Source of the DNA: Archangium violaceum Cb vi76
GTDB lineage: Bacteria; Myxococcota; Myxococcia; Myxococcales; Myxococcaceae
Direction: 5' to 3'
Assembly: GCF_000733295.1 (NCBI RefSeq)
Contig: NZ_JPMI01000011.1
Coordinates: forward strand, 36,557 to 100,556
DNA: 64,000 nt
Positions 52,029-61,000 of this stretch are shown here, one piece after another; the first letter of the stretch is position 1; each line of letters opens with the position of its first letter. A program made the translations under genes and the position numbers. The notes beneath the pieces are model-generated. The model was not told where the DNA came from. It saw nothing but the letters and a program-made list of their open reading frames with translations, and did no database searches.

Positions 52029-53339
52029 ATGCCAATGACAGACTCCCGATGGCAACCCATCGTCGACAGCCGCGGTACAGGTGAGCTCCTCACTCTGCGT
52101 ACGAGGTCTGTCGAGGCAATCCTCGCCATTGCACGGTGCTTGAGGGTGCCAGTCAATCAGAGCGGACCCGGTCACGCGCCGTTCCAGGCATTCAATCTTC
52201 CCGACGGCAGTGCGGGAACAGCGCTTCTCTTCGCCTATCTGGCGCGGGCTGCTCTCCGGGAGCCTGTGTTGGGTCATCCCGACGACTGGCGCCAGGTGGC
52301 CCTGAGCCATCTGGACCATGCTTGCCAGGGTGTTGCCGACGTCTCCATGTCGGCTGGCCTCTTCGGCGGTTTTCCCGGGGTGGGGTGGGCGGTGGTGCAT
52401 GTGGGGCGCATGCTCGACACGGAGCCAGACACCACCGGCGAAATCGACGAGGTCCTCCTCGAGGTGGTGCTCAAGCGCCCCTGGCGGGGTGACTTCGATT
52501 TGATCTCCGGCCTCGTGGGCATTGGCGTGTATGCGTTGGAGCGCATGCCCGAGCCCGTGGCCGAGCGGTGTCTGCGCGAGGTGATTGGCCGCCTGGGGGA
52601 GCTCGCTCAGCATGACGCGAACGGCGTGGCCTGGCATACCTCCGCGGCACGGCTCGTGGGCCGGCGGCAGGAGGCCGGGCCCGAGGGCATCTACGATCTG
52701 GGCATGGCCCATGGGCTCGCGGGTGTCATCGCCTTGTTGGCCGGGACCCACGCGGCGGGAGTCGCCCGGGAGCAGGCCTCAGGTCTGCTCGAGGGGGCGG
52801 TGTCCTGGCTGCTCGCCCACTCCCTGGGGCCAGGGGGCCATGGCGGTTTTCCCTGGGCCCACGCCCCGGGATTCGAGCCTCATCCCGCGCGGGCCGCCTG
52901 GTGTTATGGGGATGCTGGCATCGCGGCGGCGCTCCAGCATGCGGCCGCATGTACCCACAACCCTGTCTGGGCCGAGCACGCGCGTGCATTGGCTCTCGGG
53001 GTCGCGCGGCGGCCTCGAGGCGAGACGGGGGTCAAGGACGTCGGAATCTGCCACGGCAGCGCGGGCTTGATTCAGATCCTCAATCGTCTCTATCAGGCCA
53101 CGGGAGAGCCGGCATTGCGCGAGGCGGTCCATGACTGGATTTCCTGGACGCTGGCCTCCCGCGTGCACGGCCATGAGAACAGTGTGGCCGGTTTTCAAGC
53201 GCTCAACTACGAGGGCGGTCAACCCGTCTGGCTCGCCGATCGTGGGCTCCTGGGCGGTGCGGCGGGCGTGGCCCTGGCCCTTCTCGCCACCGTGAGTGAT
53301 GTGGCGCCCCGCTGGGACAGGGTGTTTCTCCTCTCATGA
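52029..53339 (+). CDS. lanC: LanC-type lanthionine cyclase
   Basis: A 436-residue enzyme that adds Cys thiols to dehydro residues of the precursor to form (methyl)lanthionine rings. It has the alpha/alpha-barrel pattern, and both zinc-binding blocks are visible: WCYGDAGIAAAL (Cys near residue 293) and ICHGSAGLIQIL (Cys and His near 341-342), with an earlier GHGLAGVIALL-type turn (AHGLAGVIALL). ATG 52029 is preferred to GTG 51975, because the latter falls in the loop of the intergenic hairpin; neither has a strong ribosome site. The stop overlaps lanB by four bases (ATGA). Confidence 0.92.
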   Translation: MPMTDSRWQPIVDSRGTGELLTLRTRSVEAILAIARCLRVPVNQSGPGHAPFQAFNLPDGSAGTALLFAYLARAALREPVLGHPDDWRQVALSHLDHACQGVADVSMSAGLFGGFPGVGWAVVHVGRMLDTEPDTTGEIDEVLLEVVLKRPWRGDFDLISGLVGIGVYALERMPEPVAERCLREVIGRLGELAQHDANGVAWHTSAARLVGRRQEAGPEGIYDLGMAHGLAGVIALLAGTHAAGVAREQASGLLEGAVSWLLAHSLGPGGHGGFPWAHAPGFEPHPARAAWCYGDAGIAAALQHAAACTHNPVWAEHARALALGVARRPRGETGVKDVGICHGSAGLIQILNRLYQATGEPALREAVHDWISWTLASRVHGHENSVAGFQALNYEGGQPVWLADRGLLGGAAGVALALLATVSDVAPRWDRVFLLS

Positions 53340-56300
53340 AGAAACTGCCATCGCGGTCCGAGCTGAACCCGTCCGCTCGGTTCGTCTTGCGGACACCGCT
53401 GCTCCCCTTCGACGAGTTCATCGCCTGGGGGAAGGACCTCCATGAGGCCTCGGACGAAGCGTACTCCCAGGCGCGTGCACGGTTGGTCCGCGCGTTCGAA
53501 CGGCCCATGGTGCGTGAGGCGCTGTTCCTGGCCTCGCCCGGCCTTCATGAAAGGCTGGGCCACTGGCTGAGCCAGCCGGACACCGAGGGCGGGTTGAAGG
53601 TCGAGCGCGCACTGGTCCGTTACTTCTCGCGCATGACGGGAAGGGCCACGCCCTTCGGCCTCTTCTCGGGCATCTCCGTCGGGCGGCTGGGCGAGCGCAC
53701 CGTCCTGGAGACCGTGGCCCAGGAGGGATATGCGCGCAGGACCCGCCTGGACAATGACTATCTGTTCGCGCTCACCCATGTGCTTCGCGAGGAGCCCACC
53801 ATTCGCCGGGCGCTTCGGTGGTGGCCGAACTCGAGCGGCTACCGGTTCGCCGGGCAGTGGCGTTATGCCGAGGCACGCCTTCAGGGCAGGCGGCGCTCCT
53901 ATCATCTGGTGGCGGTGGACACCGGCCCCCACGTCGAGGCCGTCCTTCTGCGAGCCGAGGGCGGCGCGACCATCGAGGAGCTGACCAGGGCACTCCTCGA
54001 CATGGATGCCGAGCTCCAGGCCGAGGAGGCGGAGGGGTTTGTCAACGAGCTCATCGACAGCCAGGTGCTGAGCAGCGCACTGGAGCCCGCCGTGACGGGC
54101 CTCGAGCCTGTCCAGCACGTCATCTCGCTCCTGGACGCGGCCGCACCCGGGTCAGAGGCCGCGGCGCGCATCGGCGCGGCCGTGACGGCGCTGGCAGGCG
54201 TGGACGCACGAGGTCTCGGTCAGCCGGAGCGCGTGTACCACGAGCTCGCCGAGAGCCTCCGTGCGCTCCCCACCGGGGTGGACCTGGCGCGCTTGTTCCA
54301 GGTGGATCTGGTCAAGCCCGCCCCTACAGCCCTGCTCGGGCCCGAGGTGCTGGCCGAGGTCGAGCGTGGGCTCCAACTGCTGCGCCACCTGTCGCCTCCA
54401 TCGGAGCAGCAGGAGTCCTTGAGGCAGTTCGCGCGCTCCTTCGTGGAACGGTACGAGGACCGGGAGGTGCCGCTCCTCGAGGTCCTGGACGAAGAGTCGG
54501 GTCTTGGCTTCGAGAGCAGTGGGGCTCCGGCCGCTGTGGGGGCACCCCTGCTGGCGAACATCGCCTTCCCCTCCCAACAGACGTCCACGAAGACCCATTG
54601 GGGAGCGCTGGAGCGATTCATCCTGCGCAAGCTCCAGGAGACGTGGGCGCGCGGTTCGCATGAGCTCGTCATTTCGGATGCGGAGCTCGCGCCCCTGCTG
54701 CGCGACCCTCCGCCCCCGATGCCGGATGCGCTCGCCGTGCTGGCCACGCTTGCCGCGGAGTCCTCCGAGGCCGTGTCGCGAGGTGACTTCGAGGTGTTTC
54801 TCTCCAACGCGGGGGGACCCTCGGGCGCACAGATGCTCGGGCGTTTCTGCCATGCCTCGAGCGAGGTGCATGACCTGCTCAGGGCCCACCTGCGCGCCGA
54901 GGAGGCGCTCAGGCCCGATGCGGTCTTCGCCGAAATCGTACACCTCAACCAGGGACGGGCCGGCAACATCCTGTGCCGCCCGGTGCTGCGGGAGTACGAG
55001 ATTCCCTTCCTGGGCGTCTCCGGTGCGCCGGAAGAGCAGCGGGTCGCCGTTCAGGATCTCCTCGTGTCGGTTCGCGGTGAGCGGGTGGTGCTGCGCTCCC
55101 GGCGCCTGGGCCGCGAGGTCATCCCGCGCATGAGTACCGCGCACAACTTCCGCCAGCAGAGCATGGTGGTGTACCGGTTCCTCTGTGCGCTTCAGTGGCA
55201 GGATGGCATGAGCTTCCAGTGGAGCTTCGGGGCCATGGAGGCGGCGCGTTTCCTTCCCCGGGTCCGCTATGGGAAGCTGGTTCTGGCTCGCGCCCGGTGG
55301 CTGCTGGAAGAGCAGGAGCTCGAGCCCCTCGCCCAGGCGGTGAATGCGGCCGGGGGGGAGGGGACGCCCCAGGCCATCCGCGCCCGGAGAGCGGACGTCT
55401 ACGCGTGCATGCAGGCGCTTCGCCACCGGCTGGGCCTGCCTCGCTACGTCGTCGTGGCGGATGGAGACAACGAGCTTCCCGTCGACCTCGACAACCCCCT
55501 CTCGGTGGATGCCGCCGCATGGTTGCTGTATCAGCGCAAGGCCGCCGTTCTGTGCGAGCTCTACCCCGAGCCGGAGCGGCTGCCGGCGCGAGCGCCCGAG
55601 GGACGCTTCGTGCATCAGTTGGTGCTGTGCATGACGCGCAAGGGCGACCCGGTCCGGTCGGAGCGGCCGGCCGGGATGGCCCTCGTCCACCGCCGATTCT
55701 CGCCTGGGAGTGGCTGGCTATACGCCAGTCTGTACACCGGGCCCTCCACCGCCGATGAGGTGTTGCGCCAGGTCATCGCGCCGGTGCGCGCACACGCGCT
55801 GGCTTCTGGTGCCGCGACGCGATGGTTCTTCGTGCGCTACCGCGACTCCGCGGACCATGTTCGCGTGAGGTTCTCCGGTGAGCCGGAGCGTCTGCTGCGC
55901 GAGGTGCTGCCCTCGTTGCACGCGGCCGCCGCGCCGCTTCTCGCGGAGGGCAGCATCTGGCGCATGAATCTGGGCACCTATGAGCGTGAGGTCGAGCGCT
56001 ATGGGGGGCCGCGCGGCATCGAGCTCGCCGAGGAGCTCTTCTTCCACGACAGTGAGGCCGTGCTCGACATCGTCCAGTGGCTCCAGGGCGACTGGGGCGC
56101 GGATGCGCGCTGGCGCCTGGCGCTCCTGGGCGCGGACATGCTGTTCGCCGACCTCGGTCTGGATGAGCAGGCGCGTGCCGCCGTGGCGCTACAGGCGCGT
56201 GACGGCCTGCGCCGCGAGTTTCATGCGAACACAGCCATGTATGAGCAGGTGGGCGCCCGCTTCCGGCTCGAGCGACAGGCGCTTTCTGGATTGCTCACAC

Positions 56301-56620
56301 GGCAATTCCCGCCAGGACGGGTCCACGCGCTGGCGCCGGGACTGGACGCGCTGGAGAGGCGCTCTCAGCGACTGCGCCCCGTGGTGGCCGAATTGGCCGC
56401 GCGTGAGCGCTCGGGCTTGCTGACCCTGCGAATCCGGGACATGGCCTGGAGCTTCGCGCACATGCACATCAACCGGTTGCTCCATGCCAGCCAGCGAGCC
56501 CAGGAACTGGTGCTCTACGATTTCCTGACCCGCCACTATGTGTCGCTGCATGCGCGGCGGGGCGGCCGAGAGGCCGCGTCTCCACCTACCCGCGGCCCCA
56601 CCAGGCCGGGCCAGGGCTGA
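53336..56620 (+). CDS. lanB: LanB-type lantibiotic dehydratase
   Basis: The 1094-residue protein has full LanB length. The N-terminal glutamylation domain (about 15-720) begins with LNPSARFVLRTPLLPFDEF and the typical FSRMTGRATPFGLFSG. The C-terminal elimination / SpaB_C domain (about 740-1075) includes GWLYASLYTGP, WFFVRYRDSADHVRVRFSG and MNLGTYEREVERYGG. Enzymes of this class use glutamyl-tRNA to activate Ser/Thr of the precursor, then eliminate to dehydroalanine or dehydrobutyrine. It is coupled to lanC by a four-base overlap. With lanA and lanC it forms a minimal class I cluster. No LanT, LanP or immunity genes follow. Confidence 0.93.
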   Translation: MKKLPSRSELNPSARFVLRTPLLPFDEFIAWGKDLHEASDEAYSQARARLVRAFERPMVREALFLASPGLHERLGHWLSQPDTEGGLKVERALVRYFSRMTGRATPFGLFSGISVGRLGERTVLETVAQEGYARRTRLDNDYLFALTHVLREEPTIRRALRWWPNSSGYRFAGQWRYAEARLQGRRRSYHLVAVDTGPHVEAVLLRAEGGATIEELTRALLDMDAELQAEEAEGFVNELIDSQVLSSALEPAVTGLEPVQHVISLLDAAAPGSEAAARIGAAVTALAGVDARGLGQPERVYHELAESLRALPTGVDLARLFQVDLVKPAPTALLGPEVLAEVERGLQLLRHLSPPSEQQESLRQFARSFVERYEDREVPLLEVLDEESGLGFESSGAPAAVGAPLLANIAFPSQQTSTKTHWGALERFILRKLQETWARGSHELVISDAELAPLLRDPPPPMPDALAVLATLAAESSEAVSRGDFEVFLSNAGGPSGAQMLGRFCHASSEVHDLLRAHLRAEEALRPDAVFAEIVHLNQGRAGNILCRPVLREYEIPFLGVSGAPEEQRVAVQDLLVSVRGERVVLRSRRLGREVIPRMSTAHNFRQQSMVVYRFLCALQWQDGMSFQWSFGAMEAARFLPRVRYGKLVLARARWLLEEQELEPLAQAVNAAGGEGTPQAIRARRADVYACMQALRHRLGLPRYVVVADGDNELPVDLDNPLSVDAAAWLLYQRKAAVLCELYPEPERLPARAPEGRFVHQLVLCMTRKGDPVRSERPAGMALVHRRFSPGSGWLYASLYTGPSTADEVLRQVIAPVRAHALASGAATRWFFVRYRDSADHVRVRFSGEPERLLREVLPSLHAAAAPLLAEGSIWRMNLGTYEREVERYGGPRGIELAEELFFHDSEAVLDIVQWLQGDWGADARWRLALLGADMLFADLGLDEQARAAVALQARDGLRREFHANTAMYEQVGARFRLERQALSGLLTRQFPPGRVHALAPGLDALERRSQRLRPVVAELAARERSGLLTLRIRDMAWSFAHMHINRLLHASQRAQELVLYDFLTRHYVSLHARRGGREAASPPTRGPTRPGQG

Positions 56621-56628
56621 AGCCGGGT

Positions 56629-56836
56629 CCGCTCACGCCGTCTTCAGGCTGAGCTGCCACGACACGCCGTACCGGTCGGCGAGCCAGGTGAACTTCCGGC
56701 TGAACGGGTACTCGCCCAGCGGCATCATCACCTGTCCTCCCTCGCCCAGCTTCGCGGCCAGCATGTCGATCTCCGCCTCCGAATCACTCGTGACGAAGAT
56801 GGACGTGGCGGGCGTGAAGGTGAATCCGTGCTTCAC
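56629..56836 (-). repeat. direct repeat, copy 2 (within the intact VOC gene)
   Basis: Partner of 51143-51350, same orientation, about 90 % identical. It begins 8 bases after the lanB stop, so the lanthipeptide block is flanked closely on this side. Confidence 0.85.
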
Positions 56837-57037
56837 GCTGCTGTCGATGCACATGAAGCGCTGGCCGTTGAGCGTGAACGCCGCCTGCATCACCGAGCCC
56901 TCGGCGCCGGGCTCGCCCGGGCCATAGCGCTGGATGTGGGTGACGCTCGCGTCCTTGAAGAGCGACACGTAGAACGTCATCGCCTCCTCCGCCTTCTTGC
57001 CCTCGAACATCAGGAACGTCGAAACAGTCGAGCTCAT
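56633..57037 (-). CDS. VOC-superfamily (PhnB-like) protein
   Basis: A 134-residue single-domain protein of the vicinal oxygen chelate fold, like PhnB / 3-demethylubiquinone-methyltransferase-type proteins. It starts with STVSTFLMFEGKKAEEAMTFY, continues with FTLNGQRFMCIDS, and ends with SRKFTWLADRYGVSWQL. Substrate is unknown; members bind small metabolites, and some modify antibiotics. ATG 57037 has AAGGAG 10 bases upstream. Its 3' half is duplicated at 51143-51350, making it the right boundary of the stacked insert. It converges on lanB with 12 bases between stops. Confidence 0.88.
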   Translation of the reverse strand: MSSTVSTFLMFEGKKAEEAMTFYVSLFKDASVTHIQRYGPGEPGAEGSVMQAAFTLNGQRFMCIDSSVKHGFTFTPATSIFVTSDSEAEIDMLAAKLGEGGQVMMPLGEYPFSRKFTWLADRYGVSWQLSLKTA

Positions 57038-57077
57038 CGTGTGGAGACTCCTTGCGAGTGGGTTGGGGCGGGTGGGT

Positions 57078-57902
57078 TCAGCGGAGGAGCATTTTGAGCA
57101 GGGTGGCCCCAAAGAAGGTGCCCCATCCCACGAGGCTCACCGAGCTGATCACGATGCCGGCGATGGCCTGTCCCTTGCGCCCGACGGGCGGGGTCGCCGT
57201 GGGGTTCACGCGCCGCAGGCCGATGATGGAGCACAGCAGCGAGATGGGCGCCAACACACCGATGAGCAGCGAGAGGAAGCTGAGCATGAAGCCGGCACGC
57301 GCCACCGTGTTGTTGGAGTAGAGGTGCCACGCCTTCTGGAGCGCCTCGCGCGACACCTCCTCCTTGAAGAAGAGCTTGTTGCGCGTGTTGTTGTACATGA
57401 CGAAGGTGATGATGACGGGCCAGATGCCACGGCCCACGGCCTCCGCTCCCGCGACGAAGCCCGAGACGAACAGGGAGGCGATGGGCACGAAGCACAGCGC
57501 CAGACGGGCGAACGGCATTCCCATCCAGAAGCACACGCCCACGCCACTCCCCACGAGGGCGATCAACCCGAGCAGCAACCCGGTGTTGCCCGTGTCCTTG
57601 TTCACCAGTTCATTCGCCAGGATGATGGCCCCAGCGAAGAAATTGAAGACGGCGCCGAAGCCCACCAGCCACGTCCACGCGTCGCGCTTGCCCCAGTACT
57701 TGAGGCGGAAGGCCTCCAGGTAGTCCACGTCGGGATGCTCGGCGCAGGTGTCGCAGTAGTCCTTGCCGTTGACGGTCTCCCGGTCGTACTCGCAGAAGAA
57801 GGTGCCGCAGCGGGCACAGGCGCCGAGCACGGGCTTCTGGGGGTGGGCGGGGCAGCGGGCCTCGCTGGCGGCGGGCGGCTGGGCGGGGGACAGCGACTCC
57901 AT
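57078..57902 (-). CDS. B-box-type zinc finger membrane protein
   Basis: A 274-residue protein. An N-terminal B-box-like zinc finger (residues about 17-55) has pattern Cys-x2-His ... Cys-x2-Cys ... Cys-x2-Cys (CPAHPQ, CARCGTFFC, CDTCAEHP). Four to six transmembrane helices follow, ending in a DUF4190-like pair (GQAIAGIVISSVSLVGWGTF). Proteins of this layout are common in myxobacteria and uncharacterised. ATG 57902 has AGGAGG 8 bases upstream. Its stop lies 40 bases before the VOC start on the same strand, so the two may be co-transcribed. Confidence 0.82.
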   Translation of the reverse strand: MESLSPAQPPAASEARCPAHPQKPVLGACARCGTFFCEYDRETVNGKDYCDTCAEHPDVDYLEAFRLKYWGKRDAWTWLVGFGAVFNFFAGAIILANELVNKDTGNTGLLLGLIALVGSGVGVCFWMGMPFARLALCFVPIASLFVSGFVAGAEAVGRGIWPVIITFVMYNNTRNKLFFKEEVSREALQKAWHLYSNNTVARAGFMLSFLSLLIGVLAPISLLCSIIGLRRVNPTATPPVGRKGQAIAGIVISSVSLVGWGTFFGATLLKMLLR

Positions 57903-58051
57903 GGGAACGGCCTCCTGAGGAGGCGGGACTCTGACACAGCTCGCGAGTGGACCGGGAGGGGCCCCCCGCCTGCCCTCCGGCCGGGGGATCAGCAAAAATT
58001 CCGGGGGGTTGGACCACGTGGTACCTTCCCGGGCTCGACAGCAGCCCCCCG

Positions 58052-61000
58052 ATGGCCACCGACAGCGACTCCCCCAAGCCCGCGTCCGAAGCGCAAGCCG
58101 CCGCTCCCGAGCTGCGCCTGTTGGACAGGCGCGCCTTCGTGGGGTTTCCGCCCCTCGAGCTGGCGCCCGGCCTGTCCATCGCGGACTTCGCGCTGCAGAT
58201 TCCCGACGTCACCTTCCCCTTCAACGTCAGCGCGGGCCCCTCGCGCTACCAGCGCAAGAAGCTCCTCTTCGGCTTCCTGGAGCTGCACGTCGACGCGGAG
58301 CTGGTGGCGCGCAAGGTGACGGAGCTGGCCGGACGCGTGGCCGGCCTCGAGGGCCTCAAGCTGCACTTCCGCCCCGGCTACCTCGAGGGCCAGGCCTTCC
58401 TCCAGGCCCCGGAGCGCACCCCGCTCACCTTCAAGGTGGCCTTCGACGCGGACGGCGAGCGGCTCGCCCTCTACCTCTACGATGTGCGCCTGTACGGCTT
58501 CGCCTCCACGCCGTCGGTGCAGGTGCCCGGCCTCATCGCCGCCACCGTGGCCGGGCTGGGCCTGCTGCCCGAGGTGGAGGTGCGCGGCGCCACCGGCTTC
58601 TCCACCCGCGTGCTGCCCGCGCTCTGCCAGAAGGCCGCCGTCAGCCGGGGCTTCAAGATGCCCGTGCTGGACACCGCGCGCCTGTCCTCCGCCGAGGTGA
58701 GCAGCGCGGGCCTGCGTCTGCGCTTCTCCTCCGGCGGCCTGCCGCCTCCGGCCCCGCCCGACGAGGAGCTGCTGCTGGCCCTCGAGGGCGCCCGCGCCTT
58801 CACCGACGCCGAGGCCCTGCTCGCCCAGGGCAAGCTCGCCGAGGCCCGCGACGCGTACCTGCAGGCCGGTGACGCCCAGGACGCCCACCCCTTCGCCGCC
58901 GAGCGGCTGCTGTCGCTCCTCGTGGCGGATCCCCAGGCGCACGACCTGGCCCTGGACGTGGCCGCCACGCTGCTGCGCCGCCGCGAGAAGAGCCCCGCCG
59001 CCCTCTGGGGCGAGGCCGTGGTGCGCGAGCGCCGCAACGAGCACGCCCGCGCCGCCGAGCGCTACCTCGCCCTGTGCGGCCTCTCGCGCCGCGCCTCCGA
59101 GGAGGCCGCCGCCTTCTTCTCCGCCGAGGCCGCCGCCCGCGCCGCCCGGGACCACGCGCCCCAGGTGGCGGTGAAGGCCCTGCACGAGGTGCTCGGCCTC
59201 AAGCCGGACCACCTGCCTTCCCTCAAGGCCCTCGCGCGCGCCTCGGACCAGAGCCGTGACCGCGCCGGTGCCGTGCGCGCCTACCGCCGCATCGCCGCGC
59301 TCGCGAGAGACCCGGCCGAGGCCGCGGATGCCCACGTGCACCTCGCGCGGCTGTGCGCCCAGACGGAGGACGACATCGCCGGCGCCCGGCTGCACTGCGA
59401 GGCCGCGCTGCGCCTCGCGCCGGACCAGCCGGATGCCCTGCTGCTGCTCGGCGAGCTGTGCCACCGCGGCGGCGAGCACCTGCGCGCCCTCAAGGCCCTG
59501 GACCGCCTGCGCGAGGTGGCCATGGCCCGCCACGAGCTGGACCGCGTGGGCCGCGCCAACCTCCTCGCCGGCCGCATCTGGGAAGAGGGCCTCCAGCAGC
59601 CGGACAACGCGCTGCTGCGCTTCCGCGAGGCCACGTCGCTGCTGCCCGGCGAGCCCGAGCCCCTCTTCTCCACCGCCCGCGTGGCCGAGAAGCTGGGCAA
59701 GTTGCAGGAGGCACTGGCCGGTTACCAGCAGGCGCTGGAGCTGGCCGGCCCCGCGCCGCGCTCCGAGTCCATCCGCCAGGCCGCTCACCAGAGCCACCAC
59801 GCCCTGGCGCGCCTGTACCGCACGAAGCTCGGCGACCCCGCCCGCGCCCGCGAGCACCTGGAGGCCGCGCTCACGCTGGACCCGCGCGACACCGCCGCGC
59901 TCGACGAGCTGATTCCCTACTTCCGCGCCACCGGCCGCACCCAGGAGCTCGCCGAGGCGTTGGAGAAGGCCGCCGCCGTCCACGAGGAACCCGGCCGCCG
60001 CGCCGCCCTCTGGGCCGAGGCCGGAGAGCTGTACCGCGGCCGCCTGCAGCAGCCCGAGAAGGCCGAGCGCCTCCTCACCTCCGCGCTGGAGGCCGACCCC
60101 GACCACAAGCCCGCGCTGGAGTCCATGCTGGCGCTCGCCGAGGCGCGCCGCGATGGCGGGCTGCTCACCCGCTGCCTCTCCGCCCTCGCGCGCCTCACTC
60201 CCGAGCCCAAGGAGCGTGCGCAGAAGTACCGCCGCCTCTCCGTCGCCGCGCGCGACCTGGCCTTCGACCTGGACCTCGCCGCCACCGCCCTCCAGGAGGT
60301 GCTGAAGGCGGAGCCGGATGACCTGCCCACCCTGGGCGAGCTGTGCGCCCTCCAGCGCAAGCGCTCGGACATGGCGGGCCTGGCCACCGCCCTGGATGAG
60401 CGGGCGCGCGTGGCCGAGGCGCAGGGTGACAAGCGGCTCGCCGCGGCGGCGCTGCGCGAGCTGGCCAACGTGCTGGAGGCCCGGCTGGGCCGGCTCGGCG
60501 AAGCGCTGGTGGCCCTGGAGAAGGCCGCGCGCCTGTCTCCGGAACAGTCCGTGCTGCTGGAGCTGGCGGACCTCTCGCTGCGCTGCGAGCGCCCCGAGCA
60601 CGCCCGGCGCGCGCTGGAGACGCTGCTGTCCACGCTGCCGCGCACCACCGCCCCCGAGCGCCTCGCGGACGTCCGCGCGCGCCTGGGCCGTGCGTGCGAG
60701 CTGATGGGAGACCGCGAGGCCGCCATCGCCGCCTACGCCCAGGCCTTCCCGCTGCGCCGCCTGGATGACGCGCTCGCCTCGCGGCTGGAGGCCCTCTACA
60801 CCGAGGCCGGGGAGACGCGTGAGCTGGCCGAGCTGTGGGCCACGCGTGCCCAGTCCCTCGTCGCCGCCGAGCGCTCCGCCGAGGCCGCTCCGCTCTTCCT
60901 TCAGAGCGCCCGCGTCCTCCTGGAGCGCGGGGAGAAGGGCCCCGCCCTCCTGCGCCTGTCCGCGGCCCTCGACGCGAGCCCCTCCGGCCCGCTGGCCGCC

